Positions 47,738 to 58,623 of a stretch of DNA of 64,000 nt are shown here, in pieces. A program made the translations under genes and the position numbers. The number at the start of each line of letters is the position of its first letter. Within the stretch, counting starts at the first letter, position 1. The notes beneath the pieces were generated by a model that was given only the letters and a program-made list of their open reading frames with translations, had not been told where the DNA came from and did no database searches. This stretch comes from Proteobacteria bacterium UBA2363 (GTDB lineage: Bacteria > Pseudomonadota > Gammaproteobacteria > Xanthomonadales > UBA2363): positions 1-64,000 of the forward strand of contig DDTN01000046.1 in NCBI GenBank assembly GCA_002344355.1, written 5' to 3'.

Positions 47738-48463
47738 TCAGGGCGCGCCATCGGCGAGCGCCCGCATCAGCAGTTCGCGTTCGGCCTCGAGCTCGGCAGG
47801 ATCGGCCAGGGTGTCGCCCAGCCCGGCATCGACGAGTTCGCGGAATCGCAGCCTCAGGTGCCGCACGGCCACCGCCACGTGCAGCGGCGGCACGCCCAGC
47901 TGCCTCGCCACGGCGCCATGGTCGCCGGGATCCGGGTCGCGACCCAGGAAGCGCGCCAGGGCCTCGTACAAGCGGCCCCGCCCGGCGGCGTGCGCCTCTT
48001 CGCGCAGGCGGTCCCGGGCAGCGGCCAGGAGTTGCAGCGCGAAGCCGCGATGCAGGACCTCCTCGGGCGATCGCCGCAGGGCATCGTCGGCGTGCAGTCG
48101 CGCCTCCAGCTCGGCCAGCGGCGGCACCGGCAGGTCGGCCGACGGCGCCGGCGATGCCGGCTGACGCGCCGAAACGAACCGCTCCAGCTCGGCGCGCAGG
48201 AACTGCCGGAAGCGGGCATGCCGCCGCGCGGCGGCATCCAGCCGGTCCGCCGACAGCAGGTGCCGGAAGAAGGCCGCGGCCAGGGCGTGGGCGTCTTCGG
48301 GCCCATGGCCATGGCGTCGCAGGAAGGCATGCACCGGGTACCAGTGGCGCTGACACAGCTCGATCAGGGACGCGCGCGCCAGCGCGGGATCGGGGTCGGC
48401 CACCGCCGCCACCATCGACCACCGGGTGCGGGCGGATCCCGGCTGCGCGCCGCCCCCGGTCAT
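47738..48463 (-). CDS. Second, diverged ECF-like sigma factor of a tandem pair
   Basis: This 241-residue protein is related to the gene before it. ARTRWSMVAAV, CQRHWYPVHAFLRRHGHGPEDA and the C-terminal HTH region (VARQLGVPPLHVAVAVRHLRLR) align with ECF sigma regions 2 and 4. The conserved AEDLTQEFF of region 2.2 is replaced by AHALAAAFF, so core-polymerase binding may be lost or altered. ATG at 48463 overlaps the upstream sigma gene stop (ATGA). It could be a regulator or decoy derived from the first copy. No anti-sigma gene follows. Confidence 0.7.
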   Translation of the reverse strand: MTGGGAQPGSARTRWSMVAAVADPDPALARASLIELCQRHWYPVHAFLRRHGHGPEDAHALAAAFFRHLLSADRLDAAARRHARFRQFLRAELERFVSARQPASPAPSADLPVPPLAELEARLHADDALRRSPEEVLHRGFALQLLAAARDRLREEAHAAGRGRLYEALARFLGRDPDPGDHGAVARQLGVPPLHVAVAVRHLRLRFRELVDAGLGDTLADPAELEAERELLMRALADGAP

Positions 48464-49182
48464 GGCGAAGGCTCGGGGTCCGGTCCCCGTGCCAGCAGGG
48501 CGGAACGCATCGCGCGCAACTCCTGTTCGACCGCGTCCGGGCCGTCGGACTGGTCGGCCAGCTCGGCGCGCACCAGTTCGCGCAGGCGGGCCCGCAGCCG
48601 GTGCACGGCGACGGCGACCGTGTTCGGGCGCAGGCCCAGCGTCTGGCCGAGACGCTGGTAGTCGGCAGGCTCCGCACCCTCGCCCAGGAACGGCTCCAGG
48701 CGCTCCAGCAGCGCCAGCTTGCCGGCCTGGACGGCCTCTTCGCGCAGTCGCTCGAAGGCGCGCTCTATCACGGTGAGCGCCCAGGCCCGTTCGAACACCA
48801 GGTCGGGCGTGTCGGCATCCGGCGCCGCCAGCGCGTGCCCGGCATCGTCCAGCGCCACCTCTGCCTGGCCGCTGCCGCGCTTGGCGGCGACCGAGGCGGC
48901 GCGGGCGTTGGCGAGGAAGTGCTTGAGGCTGGTCAGCAGGAAGGCGCGGAAGCGGCCGCGCGCGGGATCGGCCTGGGTGTCCCAGCGGCGCTCGAGCAGG
49001 CGCGCGAAGAACTCCTGCGTCAGGTCCTCGGCTTCGGACGGACCGTGGCCACGATGGCGGATGAAGGCCAGCACCGGCCGCCGGTAGTTGCGGCAGATCG
49101 CCTCCAGCGCCCGGCGCGCCTGCTCCGGCTCGCCGCGGGCGTCCATGATCAGGCTCCAGCGGGTGGTCGCAAACCGCACCAT
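48460..49182 (-). CDS. ECF-family RNA polymerase sigma factor
   Basis: The 240-residue ECF sigma factor opens with the FATTRWSLIMDARG start typical of the branch abundant in Planctomycetes and Myxobacteria. Region 2 includes RPVLAFIRHRGHGPSEAEDL and TQEFFARLL, and region 4 includes QRLGQTLGLRPNTVAVAVHR. Start 49182 is selected for GGAGAG 7 nt upstream and for agreement with the family N-terminus; an earlier ATG at 49230 is possible. No anti-sigma factor is recognised. A diverged copy follows with an ATGA overlap, so the two are made together. Confidence 0.85.
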   Translation of the reverse strand: MVRFATTRWSLIMDARGEPEQARRALEAICRNYRRPVLAFIRHRGHGPSEAEDLTQEFFARLLERRWDTQADPARGRFRAFLLTSLKHFLANARAASVAAKRGSGQAEVALDDAGHALAAPDADTPDLVFERAWALTVIERAFERLREEAVQAGKLALLERLEPFLGEGAEPADYQRLGQTLGLRPNTVAVAVHRLRARLRELVRAELADQSDGPDAVEQELRAMRSALLARGPDPEPSP

Positions 49183-49334
49183 CGGCGCTCTCCACGGGAC
49201 ATGGCTGCCGTTCGCGCGACGCCGGGACAAGATTCCGGCGGCACCGGCCCCGGCCGGACAGCGCGTCGTGCCTGGGCCACCTTAGGCGCCGCCGACGGCA
49301 GCGGCAAGTCCGCCCCCGGGCCGGCGTGCAGCGC

Positions 49335-49985
49335 TCAGGTGACCTGGAACAGGGAGGTTCGCGGGTCCGGCACGCAAGGGTCCCGGGCATCGCCCCCGCC
49401 GGGACAGCCAGCCGCGCCCGGTGCGATCGCCTCCAGCCATTGCAGCCGGGTCGGGCCGGCCTGCCATTCGGTCGCCAGTGCGCGATCGACGGCAGCCTGG
49501 CGGAAGCGGCAGAAGTCCTCGTACTCGGCCAGCTCGGCGCGGACCTGGTGGAGCGCGACATCGACCAGGATCGCGACATCGAGCCGCCCGACCACGGGCG
49601 TCGCGGCCGGGATCAGGGCGGCGGGGTCGGCCTCGTAGCCGGCGAGCACGCCGAGCAGGCGGAGCAGTTCGCCGCTGACCTGCCAGACCGGATCGGCCGA
49701 CATGGCGCGCAGGCGGGCCAGGCAGGCCATGCGGTCGACGACGAAGGCCGGAGGTCCGTCTCCGGGCCGACCCTCCACCGCCCGCCGGGCCGCCGCCAGC
49801 ACCTGTCCCAGCCCGAGCGACGGCGAGGCCGGGCTGATCGCATGCAAGGCGGCGTTGAAACGGTCCATGCCCCCTTGGCGGAACGCATGACCGGCGACCC
49901 GGAAGTCCGCCGGCGCGTCGCGCGTGAGGTAGTCGAGCAGGTCCGACGGGTAGGCGGGCCCGACGATGGCTGGGGGCGGCGGCAC
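49335..49985 (-). CDS. 216-aa protein with a possible DUF1232 (YkvA-like) segment
   Basis: The protein is mostly helical. The stretch LIPAATPVVGRLDVAILVDVAL near 123-144, followed by EYEDFCRFRQAAVDRAL, resembles the DUF1232/YkvA pattern (proline, hydrophobic, G-x-x-D). The N-terminal half has no known domain and the C-terminus is disordered and Cys-containing. It lies upstream of the sigma pair on the same strand, 153 nt away, so a shared transcript is uncertain. Function unknown. Confidence 0.5.
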   Translation of the reverse strand: MPPPPAIVGPAYPSDLLDYLTRDAPADFRVAGHAFRQGGMDRFNAALHAISPASPSLGLGQVLAAARRAVEGRPGDGPPAFVVDRMACLARLRAMSADPVWQVSGELLRLLGVLAGYEADPAALIPAATPVVGRLDVAILVDVALHQVRAELAEYEDFCRFRQAAVDRALATEWQAGPTRLQWLEAIAPGAAGCPGGGDARDPCVPDPRTSLFQVT

Positions 49986-50149
49986 GCTGGCGGTCCGGAA
50001 CGGGGTCGGCCATGGATACCGCGGGAACGCACGCCGATTACCCGCACCACGCCCGGTCTGAGGCCCGGCGACCGGCCCGGATGCCGCGTCGCGGCCGGCG
50101 CGGCCGGTCGCCGCGCCGGCAGACGCGGCTGCCCCCGGCGGCGGGCCGC

Positions 50150-51193
50150 TCAGGCGCCGGACGGACGCGCGCCGGGGCCCTCCTCGTCGAGGCGATGCAG
50201 CACCCGCGTCAGCTCGTCCGGCAGGGCGGCGTGGAACAGCAGGTCGTCACCCGCCGGGCCGCGGATGCGCAGGCTGGCGGCATGCAGGAACAGGCGGCGC
50301 AGGCCGAGCGCCCGCATCCGGGCATTGAAGCCCGGATCGCCGTACTTCTCGTCGCCGGCCACCGGGTGGCCGATGTGACGGGCGTGCACGCGGATCTGGT
50401 GGGTCCGGCCGGTCTCGATCCGGACCTCGGCCAGGGTGGCGCCCGGCAGACGCTGCGCGACGCTGAACACGCTGGTCGACGGCTTGCCGTCGGCGGCCAC
50501 CTGGACCATCCGCTCGCCCCCCTGGAGCACCTGCTTGCGCAGTGCCGCCTCGATCCGGAACGGCGATGGCTGCAGCCGGCCGGCCAGCAGGGCCAGGTAG
50601 CGCTTGTCGGCAGTGCCGCCACGCAGCTGGGCCTGCAGCGCCAGCAACGCCGTGCGGTTGCGGGCCAGCACCAGCACGCCGCTGGTGTCGCGGTCGAGAC
50701 GGTGCACCAGTTCCAGGTAGGGGTCGCCGCGGCGGCTGCGCAAGGCCTCGATCACGCCGTGGCTGACCCCGCTGCCGCCGTGGCAGGCGATCCCGGCCGG
50801 CTTGTCAAGGACCAGCAGGTCGCGGTCCTCATGGAGGATCGCGGCGACCAGCCGCTCCTGCATGGTCGCGGGCACGGCCCCGGGATCCCCGGCCGCGGCG
50901 ACGCGCACGGGCGGCACGCGGACCCGGTCGCCCGCCGCCAGCCGGGTGTCCGGACGGGCACGACCGCCGTTGACCCGGACCTGGCCGGTGCGCAGGAGCC
51001 GGTACACGAGGCTGCGCGGCGCGCCCTTCAGCCGGCCGAGCAGGAAGTTGTCGAGCCGCTGGCCGGCGTGGCCGGCATCGATGTCGACGAGGGCGACGCC
51101 GCCGCGGTCGGGCTCTGCCGCCGCCGGCCGCGCCGGTGCTGGCGTTGCGCCGGAATCGTTGCCGGCGCAGCGCCGGGGGAATGGTGGTTTCAC
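50150..51193 (-). CDS. rluC: 23S rRNA pseudouridine synthase RluC
   Basis: RluC makes pseudouridines 955, 2504 and 2580 of 23S rRNA. The 347-residue protein has an N-terminal S4-like domain (AGQRLDNFLLGRLKGAPRSLVYRLL, about 43-70) and the RluA/RluC catalytic domain with HRLDRDTSG and catalytic D167. GRTHQIRVHARHIGHPVAGDEKYG lies later. It is divergent from rne, the usual arrangement in gammaproteobacteria, with only a promoter and the long rne leader between. The N-terminal 30 residues are a low-complexity extension. Confidence 0.96.
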   Translation of the reverse strand: MKPPFPRRCAGNDSGATPAPARPAAAEPDRGGVALVDIDAGHAGQRLDNFLLGRLKGAPRSLVYRLLRTGQVRVNGGRARPDTRLAAGDRVRVPPVRVAAAGDPGAVPATMQERLVAAILHEDRDLLVLDKPAGIACHGGSGVSHGVIEALRSRRGDPYLELVHRLDRDTSGVLVLARNRTALLALQAQLRGGTADKRYLALLAGRLQPSPFRIEAALRKQVLQGGERMVQVAADGKPSTSVFSVAQRLPGATLAEVRIETGRTHQIRVHARHIGHPVAGDEKYGDPGFNARMRALGLRRLFLHAASLRIRGPAGDDLLFHAALPDELTRVLHRLDEEGPGARPSGA

Positions 51194-51194
51194 G

Positions 51195-51224
51195 TTGCCG
51201 CGCCAAGTATTTGATTGCTATAGT
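51195..51224 (+). promoter_or_regulatory. Likely rne promoter
   Basis: TTGCCG (51195-51200) and TATAGT (51219-51224) are spaced by 18 nt in an AT-rich pocket, directed towards rne. It abuts the rluC start codon on the other strand, so transcription of one gene could affect the other. Confidence 0.6.
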
Positions 51225-51229
51225 ATGGC

Positions 51230-51565
51230 GGCCATGCCGCGATCCCGGTAGGGATTTCCCTCCGTCGTTCGTCCGCTCCGGCCCGGAATCCCCGGTACAG
51301 GTTTGCCGGCGTCGCGCACCGCGCGTCGCCACCCACGCAGGCGGGACAGCCTGCCCAACGCTCCACCCATTCCAACGGTCCGGCACCGGGCCCGACGGAC
51401 GCAACCGCGACGACACGATGGCCTTCCTGCTGACGATCCTCCACGTTCTTGCCCGCGACCTGGTCGCGGCGGGCGCGCGGCTGGCCGCGCAGGCGTCGGC
51501 CCCGGTCCCCGGCTTGCCCACGTCCGTCGAACCCGGCCTCGCCGCACCGGCAAGGACCCCGATCA
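51230..51565 (+). other. Long 5' leader of rne
   Basis: About 330 nt of transcribed, non-coding sequence would lie between the promoter candidate and the rne ATG. In Escherichia a similar long rne leader lets RNase E control its own mRNA; whether this one folds alike cannot be judged by eye. Frames open here (51136-51654, 51449 onward) look like chance or run into rne. No known riboswitch pattern is seen. Confidence 0.45.
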
Positions 51566-54220
<2,655 letters not shown>

Positions 54221-54381
54221 GGCACGCGCCGGCACCGGTGTCGACCGCGACCTGGGCGGCCCGAGCCCGGGTCGCCCGGCCTCGGCCCGGGCAGTGCGCC
54301 TGCCCGGGCACCCGGCGGACGCACTGCCAGGCCAGCCCGGGGCCCTGCCCCGTCCTGGCCGCCGCCAACCAGGGTTCCGCC

Positions 54382-55029
54382 TCAGAGGCGGTCGGGCACC
54401 ACCAGGCCATGGCTCACCAGCATGCTGGCCAGTGCGACGGTGCTGGCGACCCCCAGCTTCTCCAGCACCCGGGTCTTGTGCGTGCTGACCGTCTTCTCGC
54501 TGATGTGCAGCTGCTGGGCGATGTCGCGGTTGCAGGCGCCGGTCGCCAGGCGCAGCGCGACCTCCAGTTCCCTGCTGGTCAGCTGCTCCACCGGCGAGCT
54601 CCGGCCGCCGTTGCGCAGCTGCCCCAGCGCCATGTCGCTGGCCACGCGCTGGCAGAGGTAGGAACGGCCCTGGGCGACCTCCCGGACCGCACGGACGAGT
54701 TCCTCGGCCGGGGCGTCCTTGGTCAGGTAGCCGCTGGCGCCCGCCTGGATCAGCCGGGTCGGCATCGGCAGCTGGTCGATCATGCTCAGGACCAGGATGC
54801 GCAGGCCCTCGCAGGCCGCCAGCAGGCGCTCGGTGGCCTCCAGGCCACTCATGCCCGGCAGGCGCAGGTCGAGCACGACGACGTCCGGTCGCAGGTTGCG
54901 CGCCAGCGTCAGTCCCTCCTCGGCACTGCCGGCCTGGCCGATCACCGCGACGTCGCCTGCCGCCTCCAGCACGCGCCGACAGCCCTCCCGGATCATGGCG
55001 TGGTCATCGATGAGCAGCACCCGGATCAT
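54382..55029 (-). CDS. LuxR-type response regulator, GacA/UvrY-like
   Basis: The 215-residue protein has a receiver domain (1-120) with the acidic pocket DD (8-9), phospho-acceptor D54 (VVVLDLRLPGMSG) and Lys near 105 (GYLTKDAP). A C-terminal LuxR HTH (about 148-205) has LTSRELEVALRLATGACNRD, ISEKTVSTHKTRVLEKLGV. The overall layout resembles GacA/UvrY. No sensor kinase or uvrC is adjacent. A Clp/CRP-like palindrome (55049-55064) lies 20 nt upstream of its start, where it could repress or activate. It is divergent from rpfF, so a common control region is shared. Confidence 0.9.
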   Translation of the reverse strand: MIRVLLIDDHAMIREGCRRVLEAAGDVAVIGQAGSAEEGLTLARNLRPDVVVLDLRLPGMSGLEATERLLAACEGLRILVLSMIDQLPMPTRLIQAGASGYLTKDAPAEELVRAVREVAQGRSYLCQRVASDMALGQLRNGGRSSPVEQLTSRELEVALRLATGACNRDIAQQLHISEKTVSTHKTRVLEKLGVASTVALASMLVSHGLVVPDRL

Positions 55030-55048
55030 GGGATCCCCTCCTCGACAG

Positions 55049-55064
55049 TGTGATGCCGATCACG
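55049..55064. promoter_or_regulatory. Clp/CRP-type binding site
   Basis: TGTGA-TGCCGA-TCACG matches the TGTGA-N6-TCACA consensus at 9 of 10 defined positions. It lies between the response-regulator gene (start 55029) and rpfF (start 55303). In Xanthomonas Clp is a CRP-like protein inhibited by cyclic di-GMP and controlled by RpfG. The site is close enough to the response-regulator start to affect its promoter directly. Confidence 0.65.
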
Positions 55065-55302
55065 TTTGCAGCGTCCCTGCGCCGGGCCCTCCCCAGGCCC
55101 CGCGCACAGGGTGCAAATGACATGTTGTCGCGCAGTAAACCCTGAGCCTTTTGCAAGGTCAAGTGCGCGGCCGGCGTTCACTGGCGCCGGCCATGGCGGC
55201 GGAGTATGGTCCCTGCCAGCAGCCCGCGAAGCGACACGCTCGCACTGCCCAGTCCTGGGCTGCCACGGACGGCGGCTCCATCCTTTCCACGGGAGCGCCA
55301 CC

Positions 55303-56202
55303 ATGTCCGCCATCGCCGCCAACACCCTTCGCCTCGCCACCTCCCCCATCCGCTGCGTCGCCGACGAGGACCGCCTGACCTGGTGGTGCCACATGCACGG
55401 CGACGACGCCGCCCGCTCGGCGGCGGGCGGCCGAGACTGTTTCACCCCGCACCTGGTCGCCGCCATCGGCCACTGGCAGCAGGGCCTGGCCCCGGAACTC
55501 AGGCGGCACAGCCAGGCCGGCCGCCTTCCGCACGTGGTGCTGGCCTCCGACAGCGACGTGTTCAACCTCGGCGGCGACCTTGCCCTGTTCGCGCACTGCA
55601 TCCGCACCGGCGACCGGGCCCGGCTGCTCGACTACGCCCGCCAGTGCGTGCTTGGCGTGCACTGCTTCCATGCCGGCCTGTCGGCCGGCGCCGAGACCAT
55701 CGCCCTGGTCGAGGGCGATGCGCTCGGCGGCGGCTTCGAGGCTGCGCTGAGCTGCCACACCATCGTCGCCGAGGACGGCGTCGGCATGGGCCTTCCGGAG
55801 ATCCTGTTCGACCTGTTCCCGGGAATGGGCGCCTACTCCTTCCTCTCGCGCCGCATCGGACCGGCGCGCGCGGAACGCATGCTGCTCTCCGGCGACATCC
55901 ACTCGGCGCAGGACCTGCACGCCATGGGCGTGGTCGACGTCCTGGTCCCGCGCGGCGAGGGCCGGGCCGCCGTGGAGGCGATCATCCGCCGCAACCAGCG
56001 CACCGCCCGCGCCCGCTGCGCCGTGCAGCAGGTCCGCGAGATCGTTCATCCGGTCAGCCTCGACGAACTGATGCGGATCACCGAGATCTGGGTCGACACC
56101 GCGCTGGCCCTGGACGAACGCGCCTTGCGCACGATGGAACGTCTGGTACGGGCGCAGCAGCGCCGCACCACCAGCGAGGTGGCGGTGCCCCTGCGCGCCT
56201 GA
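55303..56202 (+). CDS. rpfF: DSF synthase RpfF
   Basis: This crotonase-family enzyme both thioesterifies and dehydrates 3-hydroxyacyl-ACP to make the cis-2-unsaturated DSF signal. The 299-residue protein carries RpfF hallmarks: HVVLASDSDVFNLGGDLALF (77-96), LGGGFEAALSCHTI with catalytic E146 and MGLPEILFDLFPGMGAYSF with E166. The two Glu are 20 apart, as E141 and E161 in Xanthomonas. RITEIWVDTAL and RTMERLVRAQ follow near the C-terminus. GGGAG lies 7 nt before the ATG. It is convergent with rpfC as in Xanthomonas, but rpfB is not upstream. The response-regulator gene lies divergently instead. Confidence 0.95.
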   Translation: MSAIAANTLRLATSPIRCVADEDRLTWWCHMHGDDAARSAAGGRDCFTPHLVAAIGHWQQGLAPELRRHSQAGRLPHVVLASDSDVFNLGGDLALFAHCIRTGDRARLLDYARQCVLGVHCFHAGLSAGAETIALVEGDALGGGFEAALSCHTIVAEDGVGMGLPEILFDLFPGMGAYSFLSRRIGPARAERMLLSGDIHSAQDLHAMGVVDVLVPRGEGRAAVEAIIRRNQRTARARCAVQQVREIVHPVSLDELMRITEIWVDTALALDERALRTMERLVRAQQRRTTSEVAVPLRA

Positions 56203-56213
56203 GCCGGTAGGCG

Positions 56214-56233
56214 CACGACCGATCCCGGTCGTG
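56214..56233. terminator. Hairpin 1 in the rpfF-rpfC convergent gap
   Basis: CACGACCG (56214-56221), loop ATCC, CGGTCGTG (56226-56233): a perfect 8-bp stem 12 nt after the rpfF stop. No T-run follows, but its position between convergent genes suits a bidirectional terminator or mRNA-stabilising end. Confidence 0.45.
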
Positions 56234-56240
56234 GAGGTCG

Positions 56241-56265
56241 CCCGTCCGGTGCATGTCCGGACGGG
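56241..56265. terminator. Hairpin 2 in the rpfF-rpfC convergent gap
   Basis: CCCGTCCG (56241-56248), loop GTGCATGTC, CGGACGGG (56258-56265): a perfect 8-bp stem immediately after hairpin 1. The pair may terminate or protect both rpfF and rpfC transcripts. The remaining gap to 56431 holds nothing else recognised. Confidence 0.4.
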
Positions 56266-56431
56266 TCGCGGGCAAGCGGGTGGCTGCGCAGCCGCTTCGC
56301 GGAGCGGCCATGGCTGGCCGCTGAGGGCAGACGCCTCCTGGACTGCATGGCGGCCGGTTGCCGCCCCGGCCGGCCACGCCCCGGGGGCACCGCGCGGGCC
56401 CGCCGCAGGTCCCGGGCCGCTGACGCCGGTT

Positions 56432-58609
56432 TCAGGCGCGGCCGCGGTCGCCGGTCGCCGCCACCGCATCCGCCAGGCCGGCCAGCAGCGGGCCCAGGCG
56501 GCGCATCCGGCCGCGCAGGGCCTCGATCCGGTCCCGGGCCTCGCGCTCGGACGCGCCCGCCGCCAGCCCCATGCATTCGCCCGCCGCGACCACCACGGCG
56601 TTCAGGCCGAGGTTGCCCGCGACACCCTTGAGCGCGTGCGCCTGGTCGCGGAATTCGTCCCAGTGCCTGCCCTGGATGGCGGCGTCCATGCGTTCGAGGC
56701 AACCCTCGATGTCGTTGCGGCAGGCCCGGATGTAGCCCTCGAGGAAGCCCTCGCCGTCGTCCAGGGCGCCGAGCTCCCGCAGCACCGACGCGTCGATCTC
56801 CTCGTCGCCGCGGACCGCCACCGGGGCCTCGGTCCGCTGCGGCCGCGACTCGGCCGGCATCAGCGCCGCGATCGCGTCGAGCAGGCGGGCGGCCAGCACC
56901 GGCTTGCCGAGGAACGCCGCCGCCCCGGCCCGCTCGCAGGCCTCGCGCGCGGCCGGCGTGACGTCCGCGCTGAGGACGATGAAGTGCAGCCGCTGGCGAC
57001 GGCCGGCCAGCATCGCGCGCGCCTGCTGCAGGACGTCGAGGCCGCTGACCTCGGGCATATGGAGGTCGATCACGACCAGGTCGAAGGCATCCTCGACCAG
57101 CAGTTCGAGCGCCGCCTCTCCCGAGCCGACGACCACGACCTGGTGCCCGGCCCGCTCGAGGATGCGTCTCAGCACCACCCGGTTGGCCTCGTAGTCGTCG
57201 GCGATCAGCACGCGCAGGGAACGGACCCGCGCCCGGTGCCGGACGAAGGGATCGTCGAAGGCGATCACCTGGGCACCGCTTCCGACCGCCGCGGCCTGCG
57301 CCGCAGGGTCCGGTTCCCCGGCGGCAGCCGGGCAGTCCGCGACCGGCGCGAAGGGCAGATCGACCCAGAAGGTGGAGCCCTCGCCTTCGACGCTGCTGAA
57401 GGCGATGCTGCCACCCATCGCCTCGGTCAGGCTCTTGGCGATGGTGGTGCCCAGGCCGGTCCCGCCGAAGCGGCGGGCGCGTCCGGCGTCGCCCTGCTCG
57501 AAGGCCTCGAACAGGCGCTGCTGGGCCGTCAGCGGGATGCCGACTCCGGTGTCGCTGACGCTGAACCGGACCAGCAGGGCGCCGTCGCCGGCGTCGCCGA
57601 GACGCTTGACGGCGAGCACGACCCGGCCCTCGTCGGTGAACTTTACCGCGTTGCTCAGCAGGTTCAGCAGCACCTGGCGCAGGTGGTCGGCATCGCCATG
57701 GACCTGCGCGGGAACGTCGTCGTCGATCTCGAAGGCGAGCTCCAGGCCCTTGCCCAGGGCACCCGGCCGCAACATGCCGGTGACCGATGCCACCAGCGAG
57801 GCGACGTCGAAACGCACGCGCTCGATGCGCAGCTTGCCGGCCTCGATCGCCGAGATGTCGAGGACGTCGTCGACCAGCGCCAGCAGGCTCTTCGCCGAGT
57901 TCTCGATGACGTCGGCGCATTCGCGCTGCTCGCTGCTCAGCCGGGTGCCGGCGAGCAGCGCCGACATGCCGACGATGCCGTTCAGCGGAGTGCGGAACTC
58001 GTGGCTCATGTTGGCCAGGAACCGGCTCTTGGCCTCGCTGGCCTGGCGCGCCTCCCGGGTCGCCCGGGTCAGGGTCGCGAGCAGCGAGGACAGGTACAGG
58101 GGCACCGCCACCAGGCCCAGCAGCAGGCCACCCGCCAGGGCGCCGTTCTCGCGCCAGTAGGGCGTGCTCCAGATCACCGCCGCAAAGGCCAGGGCGGCCA
58201 GCAGCATCGCCTGGGCCAGCGCCGGCCGCCCGTAGCGCAGGCCGTTGCCGATGGTCACCCACAGCAGCACCACGTAGAGCGGCGACCCGGGCTCCCCGAG
58301 CAGCACCATCAGGGCACCGGTGCTGCCGTAGTCGGCGAGCATGCCGACCGTCCGCCGCAACGGCGAGGCCGCCGGCCGCGCCAGGATGGCCGCGATGATG
58401 AGCACGCCGACCAGGGCCTCGATCCCGACCACCGCCAGGGCCGCCGTCAGCGGGATGCCGCCAGGGCCCTCGACCCGGTCCACCACCAGCAGGTAGGCGA
58501 CGAAGACGCCCGTGATCAGCAGCCGGACGATGGCCTGGCCGTGCTCGCTGTCCGGCCGCTCGGACAGGCGGCGCCGCAGTTCGACCAGCCGCTCGCGCCA
58601 GGCGGCCAC
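56432..58609 (-). CDS. rpfC: RpfC hybrid sensor kinase for DSF
   Basis: The 725-residue protein is almost exactly the length of Xanthomonas RpfC. Its N-terminal RRLSERPDSEHGQAIVRLLI matches the DSF-binding juxtamembrane input. Five membrane helices (about 25-175) follow. The kinase has MSHEFRTPLNGIVGM (His near 201) and ATPase boxes (LNLLSNAVKFT, DTGVGIP, FGGTGLGTT). The receiver domain phospho-acceptor Asp lies near 514 (VVIDLHMPEV), and the HPt domain has His near 656 (QAHALKGVAGNLG). A GTG at 58609, 14 nt after rpfG, is taken as start because the DSF-input motif lies close behind it and no ATG fits. Unphosphorylated RpfC is known to restrain RpfF. Confidence 0.93.
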   Translation of the reverse strand: MAAWRERLVELRRRLSERPDSEHGQAIVRLLITGVFVAYLLVVDRVEGPGGIPLTAALAVVGIEALVGVLIIAAILARPAASPLRRTVGMLADYGSTGALMVLLGEPGSPLYVVLLWVTIGNGLRYGRPALAQAMLLAALAFAAVIWSTPYWRENGALAGGLLLGLVAVPLYLSSLLATLTRATREARQASEAKSRFLANMSHEFRTPLNGIVGMSALLAGTRLSSEQRECADVIENSAKSLLALVDDVLDISAIEAGKLRIERVRFDVASLVASVTGMLRPGALGKGLELAFEIDDDVPAQVHGDADHLRQVLLNLLSNAVKFTDEGRVVLAVKRLGDAGDGALLVRFSVSDTGVGIPLTAQQRLFEAFEQGDAGRARRFGGTGLGTTIAKSLTEAMGGSIAFSSVEGEGSTFWVDLPFAPVADCPAAAGEPDPAAQAAAVGSGAQVIAFDDPFVRHRARVRSLRVLIADDYEANRVVLRRILERAGHQVVVVGSGEAALELLVEDAFDLVVIDLHMPEVSGLDVLQQARAMLAGRRQRLHFIVLSADVTPAAREACERAGAAAFLGKPVLAARLLDAIAALMPAESRPQRTEAPVAVRGDEEIDASVLRELGALDDGEGFLEGYIRACRNDIEGCLERMDAAIQGRHWDEFRDQAHALKGVAGNLGLNAVVVAAGECMGLAAGASEREARDRIEALRGRMRRLGPLLAGLADAVAATGDRGRA

Positions 58610-58623
58610 GGCCCCGCGCCCGC

